Shown here piece after piece: positions 15,526 to 24,717 of a DNA stretch of 64,000 bases (position 1 is the stretch's first letter; each line of letters starts with the position of its first letter). The notes under the pieces are model-generated. The model saw only the letters and a list, made by a program, of their open reading frames with translations. It made no database searches and was not told where the DNA came from. Origin of the DNA: Cladorhizidae sp. MBARI D1340-BT2 (lineage: Eukaryota > Porifera > Demospongiae > Poecilosclerida > Cladorhizidae); NCBI GenBank assembly GCA_028752905.1, contig JAQNBH010000002.1, forward strand, positions 33,131,530 through 33,195,529, written 5' to 3'. Position numbers and translations under genes: made by a program.

Positions 15526-17092
15526 TATATGCTATGCATTTCAATGTAGCCGATGAATATGTGATACCTTTCAATTTAGCCAACCTGCCCGATGAATATT
15601 CAATTTAGCCACCCTGGCTGATGAATATGTGATGTCTTTCAATTTAGCCACCCTGCCTAATGAATATGTGATGCCTTTCAATTTAGCCACACGAGCTGAT
15701 GAATATGTGGATGCCTTTCAATTTAGCCACCCTGCCTGATGAATATGTGATACGTTTCAATTTAGCCACCCTGGCTGATGAATATGTGGATGCCTTTCAA
15801 TTTAGCCACCCTGCCTGATGAATATGTAATGCCTTTCAATTTAGCCACCCTGCCTGATTAATATGTGATGCCTTTCAATTTATCCACCCTGCCTGATGAA
15901 TATGTAATGCCTTTCAATTTAGCAAATCTGCCTGATGAATATGTGATGCCTTTCAATTTAGCCAACCTTGCTGATGAATATGTGATGCCTTTCAATTTAG
16001 CCTCCCTGCCTGATGAATATGTGATGCCTTTCGATTTAGCCACCCTGGCTGATGAATATGTGTTGCCTTTCAATTTAGCCACCTTGGCTGATGAATATGT
16101 GATGCCTTTCAATTTAGCCACCCTGGCTGATGAATATGTGATGCCTTTCAATTTAGCCACACTTGCTGATGAGTATGTGATGCCTTTAAATTTTTAGCCA
16201 CCCTAGCTGATTAATATGTGATGCCCTTCAATATAGCCACCATGCCTGATGAATATGTGGATGCCTTTCAATTTAGCCACCCTGCCTGATGAATATGTGA
16301 TGCCTTTCAAGGTTTGCCACCCTGGCTGATGAATATGTGATGCCTTTCAAATTAGCCATCCTGCTTGATGAATATGTGATGCCATTCAATTTAGCCACCC
16401 TGGCTAATGAATATGTGATGCCTTTCAATATAGCCACCATGCCTGATGAATATGTGATGCCTTTCAATTTAGCCACCCGAGCTGATGAATATGTGGATGC
16501 CTTTCAATTTAGCCACCCTGGCTGATGAACATGTGATGCCTTTCAAATTAGCCAACCTGGCTGATGAATATGTGATGCCTTTCAATTTAGACACCCTGGC
16601 TGATGAATATGTGATGCCTTTCAATTTAGCTAACCTGGTTGATGAATATGTGATGCCTTTCAATTTAGCCATCCTGTATGTGATGCCTTTCAATTTAGCC
16701 ATCCTGTGTATGTGATGCCTTTCAATTTAACCATCCTACCTGATGAATATGTGATGCTTTTCAATTTAGCCACCCTGGCTGATGAATATGTGATTCCTTT
16801 CAATTTAGCCACCCTGCCTGATGAATATGTGATGCCTTTCAATTTAGCCATCCTGGCTGAAATCAGTGAACTGTAAGTGTTATTAATTTGTGATTATATA
16901 TCGGATGAAATGCCATCTACTTTAGCTGTGATACCTGTTGATGAAGCAGTGGACCTTTCATCTACTTCCAGCAGTACCTGCCAGTGCTAATGTTGCTCTG
17001 ATCTGTGCACTCCATATAAACCATCCAGTGTAGGTGATTCTAAAACACGCTTTTCCTATCATACTGTTACTAAGGATCACGACAGTAAAAAA

Positions 17093-17347
17093 TGTCATTC
17101 AAGAAAGATACAAACCAATTGGTACAAAATTCTTCCTTGGATAACTGTATGCACATCTCAGTACAAAGTTTATTGTGACGCTTGTCGTTGTGCTGACAAT
17201 CTCAGCTTTCCAAAACATAGCCAATCTGCATTCACTCATCTTGGCTTTTCAAACTGGAAGAAAGCACTACAGAAATTTTGTGAACATGAAGCCAGTAGCT
17301 TTCACAAGAAAGCTACTCTAAAAGTTGCACAAACTCTCATAGTCTAG
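17093..17347 (+). other. TTF-type zinc-finger segment of the hAT pseudogene
   Basis: An open stretch of 84 codons ends in TAG at 17,345. It contains the pattern W-x(3)-LPW, then VYCDACR, GFSNWKKAL and CEHEASSFH, with the Cys and His spacing of the TTF-type finger found in front of hAT transposases. In intact elements this domain binds DNA at the transposon ends. It is too short and too broken to stand as a gene on its own. Confidence 0.7.
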
Positions 17348-18851
17348 GTATAGATGTTCAGCTCATTCACCAACATAGCACTGACCAAAGCCATCATAGA
17401 TGCATGCTCATAAAGCTTCTTCACTGTGTTCAATTTCTATCTTGTCAGGGTTTACCCCTTCATGGGTACAGGGAAGATATGGAGACTTTCAGTGGTAATC
17501 TGTATCAATTACTATTACTACAGGCTAAGAATTTCCCTGAAATGATACCCTGGCTATGACAGAAAGAATATATTTTCCCAGAGATAGTTGTTAATGAAAT
17601 AATTACAATCATGGGTCTCACTGTTCCTCGATTTTTTTATACTGAAATCAATGCCGCTTCTTGGTTTTCAATAATAGTTGATAAAAAGCATCAGACATAG
17701 CTGGCGATGAACAAATGTCATTATCAATTTGTTGGGTAGATCATGGCTATATACAACATTCATGAGACTACCCTAGGCCTTATTCAACTTCCTGATACAA
17801 AAACAATGACAATATTTTCTTTAATAAAAGATGTCTTGTTGCGGAGCTCATTGCCCATCAGTATATGTCAGGGTCAAACATTTGATGGTGCTGCCAATAT
17901 GAGCAGAATCAGGAATGGAGTCTTTAGTTAAGAAGGAAGAACCAAAGGCACTCTACATTCATTGCCTGGCTCACAACCTCAATCTATGTGCGAAGGATGT
18001 AACTAAAACCTGTGATATAGTGAGAGATGCTATGATTTTTTTGTGTTTGAATTATAACAATTAACACTGGTCAACTATCTCCTAAATTAAGAATGTTGTG
18101 CACTACACATTGGACTGTGAAGCATGCATCCATAGCAAGCATTTAAGGAACTACGATACCTTACAAAATGCTTTGGAGGAGATCAGTCAGGGGCACGATG
18201 AATATGCTGTAAAAGCAAGTGGAATGGCAACCAAAATGGATAATTTTGAAAACTATTATGGTCTCAAACTGGCTTATCTGGTATTTTCAGCATCTGATCA
18301 ATTCTCAACCAATTTTCAGGCACAAGACATTACAGTTGAAGAGGCTATAAAGGGAGCTAAATGCCTTGTTCCTGAGAAGTGAGAAAAAGTTCGATTCTTT
18401 TTATGATCAGGTCCTTTATGATTCCAAGGACTTCACAGCAGTACCAACTCTTCCACAAAGAAGGAAGATGCCCAGACGATTTGATGATGGTGGCAAGCCC
18501 ACATATATATGCAAATCCTAAAGAAAGGTACCATCATATGTATTTTGAAGTGAATGAGTTAACTGCAGGTGGGCATTTTAATCAGAAAGATCTTGACAGT
18601 ATACAAAACATTGAATCAGTTCTTCTTGGTTTTGCCAATGGAAACAATGCTACAGTGATGTCGGCTGCATTAAGTGCTTATTTGGAAGAATATTTTGACC
18701 TAGAGAGATTTAAGGTACAACTTTTGATGATTTCTGATGTTATCAGGACAGCATTTTCAGGAACTACGACTACTATTACAAATGTAACCAGTATAAGAAC
18801 CACTATGAATGAAAGTGAAATCTACAAAGGCATGCTTAGGAAGTAGACAAA

Positions 18852-19072
18852 CTATTACCTGACATATCCTGTCACTTCAGCCATAGCATTTTCTTCCATC
18901 CGTCGAATAAAGATGTATTTAAGAAGCACCATGACCGTTTGTTGGGCGAATAACTTATTCTTGTTATATGTACACCAAAAATGAACAGATGCTTTAGATT
19001 CAACTGAAAGAGCTAGGACTTTTGTGTCTTTTAACAAATGTAGAATGAACTACTTCGGAAGATTTGATTAAA
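18852..19072 (+). other. hAT C-terminal dimerisation region (remnant)
   Basis: In one frame this reads YLTYPVTSAIAFSSIRRIK, then LRSTMT, NNLFLLYVH, one stop, and NKCRMNYFGRFD. This is the conserved hAT-C pattern (tandem hydrophobics, SS-RRIK, Leu-rich tail). The usual A-E-RSFS signature is degraded to AIAFSSIRR. The stop at about 18,989 and an upstream stop at 18,844 show decay. Confidence 0.75.
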
Positions 19073-19198
19073 ATTATCGCATTTTAAACTCATTATAGTT
19101 CAACAGGCTTATCTAAAAATGCATACTTATTAAATAGCTTAGAAAGGGTGTAGCTGTAAAGTTCTACAATATTATTGGGCCCCCCCCCCCAAAAAAGT
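19073..19198. other. hAT 3' untranslated tail
   Basis: AT-rich, with stops in all frames. It ends in a homopolymer C tract (19,178-19,190) followed by A6. No gene is seen. Confidence 0.5.
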
Positions 19199-19216
19199 CA
19201 TCTTCCTACGCCCCTG
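19199..19216 (-). repeat. Putative 3' terminal inverted repeat of the hAT element
   Basis: CATCTTCCTACGCCCCTG lies 130 bp after the end of the transposase homology and just past a C-run and A-run. Read outwards, the reverse complement begins CAGGGGCGTAGG, the usual look of a hAT terminus (CAGGG-type). I find no partner copy upstream, which fits a 5'-truncated element. Confidence 0.5.
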
Positions 19217-19562
19217 CAGTTGTAGTTGATAATTTGAGGCTATGAAGAACACCTTACTCTGGACTAGTTAGGCGAGGTAGGGGGAGGAGGGGGAGGGGGT
19301 GTTGGACATATACCACGAGAATTTTGTGGAAATAACACTTCTCCAACCTATTTGGTTTGGCAAACTACAGGACTCGAAGGAATGCTATCTGATGCACTTA
19401 TGAACAAACCACCTCCACAGGTACCATTATCACGATGATAGAAAGTAAAATTGTCAAGGAGTTCTTCATCATCAATGAGGGCCATGTTTCAGTTATGGAC
19501 ATTATATCAAAAGATTTTGATGCTACTAGCTGATTTTACGAAAGTTTCCTTATTTACAATAC
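19217..19562. other. Unassigned single-copy stretch
   Basis: It contains a G/A-rich patch at about 19,270-19,300. I see no coding homology, and short ORFs here have no recognisable motif. A possible splice-like CCACAG/GTACC at about 19,420 has no supporting exon frame. Confidence 0.4.
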
Positions 19563-19822
19563 TGAGCGAGGAGGGAGAGGAAGCAGGTGAGAGAAGTGTG
19601 AGGAGGGAGAGGCACCAGGTGAGAGAAGTGTGAGGAGGGAGAGGCACCAGGTGAGAGAAGTGTGAGGAGGGAGAGGCACCAGGTGAGAGAAGTGTGAGAG
19701 GGAGAGGCACCAGGTGAGAGAAGTGTGAGGAGGGAGAGGCACCAGGTGAGAGAAGTGTGAGGAGGGAGAGGCACCAGGTGAGAGAAGTGTGAGGAGGGAG
19801 AGGCACCAGGTGAGAGAAGTTG
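19563..19822. repeat. 32-bp minisatellite
   Basis: About eight copies of a purine-rich 32-bp unit (GAGGAGGGAGAGGCACCAGG plus TGAGAGAAGTGT). One copy lacks a few bases. Because 32 is not a multiple of three, all three minus frames pass through it, which explains overlapping minus-strand ORFs rich in LTLLSPGASPSS. Confidence 0.9.
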
Positions 19823-20022
19823 ATGTGAATTCACATCGGATTCTAAGAGATTCTTAAATAATGTTTTTGCAAGTGAAGAATAGTTGATTGGAGAGATGTA
19901 ATCTCCATTTTTTGGTACAAATCTGCAGTGGAAAGGACTTTTGCAGCTTGAAGCCAGAGCATGTGCTGCCTTCGACAAGAATTTTGTGTAGCCAAGTATT
20001 AAAAGTGGCTTTGCTTAGAATT

Positions 20023-20270
20023 GCCTCAAGACTCTGGAGGTGTTTATGATGACATCAGACAAATAAGACAGATGACTTCAGGAGAGCCAGTTGCATCTTT
20101 ATATATAATATACATATACTGGTTCTTAAAAAGCCCTATTTTTAGCAGACTTTGGCACAAGCCTCAAGACTCTGGAAGTATCTATGATGACATGACAGAT
20201 GACTTCAGGAGAGCCAGTTGCATCTTTTCTGGTTCTTAAAAAAAAAATTTTTAGCAGACTTTGGCACAAG
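20023..20270. repeat. Imperfect tandem duplication of about 110-138 bp
   Basis: Copy 1 (20,023-20,160) and copy 2 (20,161-20,270) share GCCTCAAGACTCTGG, CAGATGACTTCAGGAGAGCC, GGTTCTTAAAAA and TTTTTAGCAGACTTTGGCAC in the same order. Copy 1 has an extra AT-rich insert. The function is unknown. Confidence 0.8.
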
Positions 20271-20622
20271 CAGCCTTGCTACCTCTTGTACTCTGCGAAT
20301 CTAACTTTACAACCATTCCCCCAATACTTATCTTTCCAGCGTTCCAACAACCGTCGTTACATTTCTCCTCATTTTTCCATTTTATGTTACCAAAGTTATC
20401 ATAGCCATTAAGAGACATGTAATAAACCGAGTCATCAGAAATAGTGCTTTTTGTGTTTGCATCATATCCAAGCTCTAGATGAATGCCATTCCATAACCCT
20501 GTGGATAAAGCTAAGTTGCGATGTATCTTGTCTGACAGCTTTCTCCACCGTTCCGCATGGACAGGTGTCATAATGGATAACGTCCCCTCGTCCCCTATCA
20601 GTATCTCTGGAGCTGCCACCAC
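20251..20622 (-). other. Unrecognised 123-codon ORF
   Basis: It reads a mixed-composition protein with GLWNGIHLELGYD, DSVYYMSLNGYD and a Cys-containing tail (KCNDGCWN, KAACAKVC). I do not recognise a family. The N-terminal third is antisense to a better-supported retrotransposon tail, so only the part below about 20,560 could be independent. It could be a decayed exon or chance. Confidence 0.2.
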
Positions 20623-20926
20623 TCAAGGCTATGCCCTATCGGTGGCCAGAGACCGGAAGATGGCGGCGCATTCAAGCGCTTGTCACTCGGTGGGTGTCAG
20701 CTTCATACCTGTTGCTGTGCAGGAGTCATTGGGGGGTTGGGGCGAGGAAGGGTTGGAGACCATCAGGGCTATTGGCCGGCTTCAGGGACAACGCCTGGGA
20801 ATACCACCAGCAGAATCAACACGCCACCTTCTCCAACGGTTGGCCATCTGCTTGTGGAGGGGAAATGCCACGATGTGGATCAACCGCCTCCCTCCCCGCG
20901 CTCCCATGGTGGATGGACAGGATTGA
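20570..20926 (+). pseudogene. C-terminal tail of a retrotransposon reverse-transcriptase ORF
   Basis: The frame contains VGVSFIPVAVQESLGGW, ETIRAIGRLQGQRLGIPP and AICLWRGNATMWINRLP before a TGA stop at about 20,924. From memory, this run matches the conserved end of invertebrate RT-containing retrotransposon proteins, downstream of the polymerase domain. No polymerase motif (such as a YxDD-like box) is present upstream, so the copy is 5'-truncated, as is usual for target-primed insertions. The family assignment is not checked by search. Upstream sequence (20,483-20,569) is open in frame but unlike the family. Confidence 0.5.
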
Positions 20927-20977
20927 ATTGTTTTATAGGTGTGACTTTTGGATTGATGTAATTAATTAAGTATACAT

Positions 20978-21060
20978 CCTAGGGACGTAATATTTCGTCC
21001 GTTAGGACGTTAACCAATGAGCATAAGCGTCCGGGGCCGAGGAATTACATCCCAGCAGAC
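20978..21060. repeat. Left GC-rich terminal motif of the integrase element
   Basis: GGACGTAATATTTCGTCCG (20,983-21,001) is a near-palindrome. It is followed by GGACGTTA (21,005) and, 12 bases on, AAGCGTCCG. The same pieces occur inverted at the far side of the element (26,335-26,410). Confidence 0.45.
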
Positions 21061-21077
21061 AAATTTATGTTGTAAAG

Positions 21078-21506
21078 GTGGCAGAAAAATTCTCTTTCTC
21101 TGAAGTATTTGAATTTATTCATTCTGGAAACCATCCTATAGATTGCACACACAACTATAAAAGAAGCTTGAGAAGAAAGGCATATAACTTCAATGTCCAT
21201 GAAGGTCGGTTATATGATTTAATGTTGCTATTGCTGAGCCTGTTAAGGCCATCACATATATAATACAGCACAGTGTGAAACTATTTAGTAACTAACCTAA
21301 TAACAATCTATATTTTAAAAAGAAGTCAACAGTACTTAATTAATACAATTATCCACAATATTAAGTTACGAGTGTCCCGCTGCTATATTATATCGGTAAC
21401 CAAGAGAAAAAAGATACTAACGTCGAATCAGTGCGGAGGCTTGTGGTAGAAACTGCGGAAGAAAAGCAGAGACTATTGAAGGCAATACATGAAGATGGAC
21501 ACCTAG
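21078..21506 (+). pseudogene. N-terminal exons with first half of H2C2 zinc-binding domain
   Basis: The first piece (21,078 to about 21,220) reads FSEVFEFIHSG, NYKRSLRRKAYNFNV and EGRLYD. The second (about 21,380-21,506) reads LYYIGNQ, VETAEEKQRLLKAIHEDGHL. Both are the lead-in seen in KRBA2-like/Ginger integrases. The HEDGH pair supplies the two His of the H2C2 domain. The donor at 21,507 (CTAG|GTTGTA) leaves phase 1, and the next exon starts with GA to complete a Gly. The junction between the two N-terminal pieces is unclear, and stops separate them. Confidence 0.6.
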
Positions 21507-21965
21507 GTTGTAATTTTAACATAATTTATTGTCTTCATATTATATACTAGTCAATTTGTAATAATTATTTTAGCTGTGCGGGCATGCCCAGGCTAGAATC
21601 TCTCTGCTACATGGCACAAGTATTCATAGAGCATTTGTGAGCTAGCTCTTCTCTCTCACTCTGCTACACTGCGCGAGTGTATAATTTGCTTCAATGGCTT
21701 ACCGCTAGCAGTAGTGATGTCTGCTGCACTGTATTAGATACTGCAGTTAAGAACCTTTGGATTAAATAAGAAATTAAAAACTATTTTTAAATGATAGTAG
21801 AAATTGAGGTTTTGAAATTGAGGTTTTGTCCAACTGCTTTGACCCCGCCGACACCAAAGCCAGTTTAAAAACTAGCATCATTTGTGTTGTATTATAACTG
21901 AATTACAACTTATTCGAATGTAGCTTTCTGAATGCCATGATAGATATTGATGTATTATTTTACAG

Positions 21966-22126
21966 GAATCACTCAAGTTCTTAGTGCACTTACACTGAAG
22001 TACTATTGGCCTGGAATGTACAATGATGTCGAGTATTACATTGGGCACTGTGATCGCTGTCAGCGTAGCAAACCAAAACTGAAAAAGAGTTCGGGAACTC
22101 TGGATCAAATTCCTGTTGTTTCTAAG
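21966..22126 (+). pseudogene. Exon with second half of H2C2 zinc-binding domain
   Basis: TACAG|GAATCA to CTAAG|GTAATT gives a 161-nt exon reading ITQVLSALTLKYYWPGM and YYIGHCDRCQRSKPKLKK. The two Cys of C-x2-C complete the H2C2 finger begun in the previous exon. The exon enters in phase 1 and leaves in phase 0. This domain precedes the catalytic core in Gypsy-type and Ginger integrases. Confidence 0.75.
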
Positions 22127-22623
22127 GTAATTTTGTGTACCAAAAATATCACTATGAAATAGAACTGCAGCTGCATCATGTAACAACTTGTAATTCTAAA
22201 TGCTCAAGCAACTAGCTTTTGTGTTTGGTACCATAGTAATATTTAAGCAGCTGCTAAAAGGCAATGCTACACCTTCAGACTTATAAATTAGCTCATTATA
22301 ACCTCCAAAGAAGCAGTCATTAACACTTTGATTAACACCCTTGTGCATTTCCTTTTATGGTCATTTTACTGTATTCATGTAATCATTCGTGTGTATGTGT
22401 GTGTTCTGATTAGCTATAATCTGTTGGGTGGTGTTATGATGGATAGACTTTGAATCTGTCTTTTGATTGAGTTGTAAGATCTCTATCACAGATCCATGAG
22501 CATCTTGATACTGTCCATCCTTGTAAGGAAGTTGGACAGAAAATGCTTTTAATCACGTAATAATTGCTATACAAATGGAAACATTGGCATTATAGAATTA
22601 ATTTGTACTCATACTATATTCGG

Positions 22624-22777
22624 GTTTGGCATCAGCTTGGAATAGATCTCATAGGACCATTAACTGAAACACCATCTGGAAATAAGTACATTTTAACTGT
22701 AACAGACTATTACACAAAGTGGGCAGAAGCTACTTCCATCAAAAGAGGCTGCTGGTGTGGCTAACTTTATTTACAAG
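22624..22777 (+). pseudogene. Integrase core exon (first two catalytic Asp)
   Basis: It reads VWHQLGIDLIGPL and GNKYILTVTDYYTKWAEA, giving the first Asp (GIDLIGP) and second Asp (TVTDYYTKW) of the DDE rve fold. The expected acceptor is CGG rather than CAG at 22,621-22,623, which suggests a mutated splice site. One extra A in the AAAA run near 22,741 shifts the frame. After it, the frame returns EAAGVANFIYK up to the donor AAG|GTAAGA. Confidence 0.72.
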
Positions 22778-22866
22778 GTAAGAAATGGCTTAACAATAGC
22801 TACAAAGGGCATTATGATATATGAAATAATCAATAATTATTATTTTCATATTATATATGTGTGCAG

Positions 22867-23559
22867 TTGATCTGTCGCTTTGGCTGTCCCAACATAATCA
22901 TCTCAGACCATGGTCGTAAGTTTGTCAGTCAACTTTCTGAGCATCTTTTTGCAAAAACACAAACACAGCACAGGGTGACATCAGCCAAACAAATGGGCTT
23001 ACCGAGCGATTTAACCAGACTTTATCCCATTCTCTCTGGTTGCTATTCTCTCTGGTTGCTAAGATCAAACTAACTGGGATATGCTTTTAGACCCTATATT
23101 ATTATTCAGCTATAGAGTCACCCGACAGAGCTCTACCAAATTTTCTCCTTTTTACATGATGTTTTGCCATCATCCTCATCTGCTCATTGATGTAGAACTC
23201 TGTCCACAAGAAGAACTCAATCTAGAACTTTCTGAGGAAAATGATGAAGACACAATGGAAGTCCTATTTGAAATACAGAAGGAGATTGTTTCTAAAGCCA
23301 CTTCCAACATTTCTCAGGCTCAAAAGAAGCAAAAGGAGTACTACGATCTCAAGCATGCACCTGCTGTGATGAATGAAGGGTCCTTGTTGAAAACACAGAG
23401 AGGAAAGGGGGAAAGTTCTTCAATAAGTGGCTCGGCCCATATGTTGTCAACCGGCATGTTGGTAAAGGTGTTTATGAAGTCCAAACGTTGAAGGGGACAA
23501 TTTTGAAGAAGAAGATTAATGTAAACAGGCTCAAAGTTTACAAGAAGAAAACTGCACAG
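22867..23559 (+). pseudogene. Integrase core end and C-terminal region exon
   Basis: The exon opens at GTGCAG|TTGATC with LICRFGCPNIIISDHGRKFVS (beta-strand region before the catalytic Glu). A small deletion near 22,985 moves the Glu motif TNGLTERFNQT into another frame. Next come DPILLFSYRVTRQSS and FYMMF (23,090-23,170), a helical QAQKKQKEYYD segment, and, after another frameshift, WLGPYVVNRHVGKGVYEVQ and KKKINVNRLKVYK, the integrase C-terminal beta-barrel found in this family. The donor is CACAG|GTTAAT at 23,560. Confidence 0.72.
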
Positions 23560-23928
23560 GTTAATGGCTATAGAAATTATATAGAATGAAATGAAAGTTA
23601 TTTGTTTGTATCATGCACTTTCTAAAAGAATTTAAATGAAAAATTAGATGAAATGTACAATATCTGCCATGCAAGGCAAGGGAAAGCCATTGCAATGTAC
23701 TTTTGTTTTGTTGAAGTGACCAGGCCATCAAGCATCATCTGAGGAGCAGAGAAGGGAGTTAAGTTTTGTAGAGAAGCATGTAGAAGACCAGCACCATCCA
23801 GAAGATCCTAAGGAGAGTGAGTTGAATATTTTATGCAATCAATACAAAGCTGTCTCTGTACAATAGAAACTGCTGCAATATCATAATTATTATCATTACA
23901 TGTAGGTGATCTAGTGTAAACTACTCCG

Positions 23929-24058
23929 ATGAGCAAGAGTGATGGGAATGTGGTGGAGAGGCATATCCAGCAGCCTCCAGAGGAGCATTCCAATGGAAGG
24001 CAGATGGAAACTCCTGTGGCAGAGAGTGTCCCTTTAAAAGGACCTCTGAAGAGAAGTG
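23929..24058 (+). pseudogene. Linker exon between integrase and protease
   Basis: This polar, low-order segment (MSKSDGNVVERH, PPEEHSNGRQ, PLKGPLKRS) ends at AAGTG|GTAAGC in phase 1 and joins in frame to the protease exon. Its 5' end is uncertain, because an in-frame TAA lies at 23,917. A further exon may exist at about 23,715-23,815, but no frame is convincing. Confidence 0.4.
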
Positions 24059-24128
24059 GTAAGCAGTATATATGCCAACCTACACAAAAAAGGTCTGAAT
24101 GCCATTACATAACAATTTTCCTTCATAG

Positions 24129-24660
24129 AATTGGTAAAGGGATTGAGGAACAAACTGCCATCACAGAAGCATGCGAGGTCAGGAGACTGCCACTTCACCC
24201 AGCCCAGGAAAAGAAGCAAGACCCTAACATTTTCAAAAAGCATTAGGGAAGACCTCAAGAGAGGGAAACAGTTAACTGATGAACATGTGAACCTTGCACA
24301 AAGAATCCTCAAAGAGCAATTTCCATCCTGGGTGGTTTGCAAAATTGTACAGATACATAATGTGGATGGAAACCATTGGTGTGTTACATCATCGAAGGGA
24401 GATCAAGTCAGGATCTATGACAGCCATATGACTGGCCATCTTAGCTCTTCATTGAGTCACCAAATTGCCCGTCCCTTGGTAGACACTGGTAACGACGATG
24501 AAGATCCTGAGATGATTGTCTTTATGGCCGATGTGCAACAGCAAGTGGGCTCCACTGACTGTGGAATTTTTGCCATTGCATTTGCACTACATTTGGCACT
24601 AGGCGAGGATCCATCCTTCTTTATTTTCGACCAGAAAGTAATGCGTCCTCACCTGATGAA
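24129..24660 (+). pseudogene. Ulp1-like (C48) cysteine protease exon
   Basis: The acceptor TTCATAG at 24,128 continues the linker in phase. The protein shows a basic patch (QPRKRSKTLTF), LTDEHVNLAQRIL, then the C48 triad: His in NGNHWCV-like VDGNHWCVTSS, Asp in RIYDSH, and Cys in VGSTDCGIFAIAFALHLALG, with the preceding Gln-rich QQQ. In cells such proteases cut SUMO-like modifiers. In transposons the role is unknown. About 20 residues normally found between QFP and VQIHN appear deleted. The exon ends CTGATGAA|GTAATA in phase 2. Confidence 0.78.
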
Positions 24661-24717
24661 GTAATAAAATTATTATTATAAAGCACAGTAGCAGTTATAT
24701 ATCGGTGACCCATTATA

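Larger units (their letters stand above)
1..16860. repeat. 39-bp satellite array with higher-order structure
   Basis: The whole stretch is head-to-tail copies of a 39-bp unit (13 codons). One plus-strand frame reads MPFNLATLPDEYV, and the opposite strand reads a 13-residue unit containing AKLKGITYSS. Variant units recur in a fixed order: a TTAATATG stop unit, a unit with TTCAAGGTTTGCC, a unit with GAATTATGTG that carries one extra base, and short units lacking about 15 bases. The order makes long-range blocks that repeat almost unchanged. The array begins outside the window and ends sharply at about 16,860. Reading frames are broken every 60-145 codons by stop units or by units of the wrong length, and both strands are equally open, so I read it as non-coding satellite DNA. 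A centromeric or heterochromatic role is possible but is only inference. Confidence 0.95.
16861..19072 (+). pseudogene. Decayed hAT transposase, ZMYM1-like (DUF4371/hAT dimerisation type)
   Basis: Plus-strand fragments in several frames line up in the order of a hAT transposase of the zinc-finger-MYM-type-1-like group. They are an N-terminal piece with VIPVDEAVDLSS (near 16,935), a TTF-type zinc finger, an RNase-H-like core with SIIVD (near 17,680) and GQTFDGAANMS (near 17,880), the HCLAHNLNLC motif (near 17,970), a middle region at 18,098-18,846, and the C-terminal dimerisation region. At least five frameshifts or stops (for example after 17,347, near 17,700, after 17,931 and after 18,382) mean it cannot make a full protein. 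I inferred family membership from remembered family motifs, not from a database search. No 5' terminal inverted repeat is visible. The element begins where the satellite ends, so its left end seems to be lost. Confidence 0.82.

Noticed and set aside
51..16715. Many 60-145-codon ORFs on both strands in the satellite (MPFNLATLPDEYV and AKLKGITYSS repeats) as a repeat-protein gene family
   Set aside because: Both strands are open at once, frames are cut by stop units and one-base insertions that are copied in every block, and there are no splice or promoter signals. A 13-codon unit length explains them.
1..16860. CRISPR-like array
   Set aside because: Units are directly adjacent with no unique spacers, and the genome is eukaryotic.
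19507..19978. Minus-strand ORFs of 99 and 142 codons rich in LLSPGASPSS
   Set aside because: They run through the 32-bp minisatellite. All three frames are open for the same reason.
20483..20569. Extension of the retrotransposon tail to 20,483
   Set aside because: The frame is open, but the residues do not resemble the family, and a different antisense frame covers this part.
24034..24342. 102-codon minus-strand ORF
   Set aside because: Antisense shadow of the Ulp1 protease exon, which has catalytic motifs on the plus strand.
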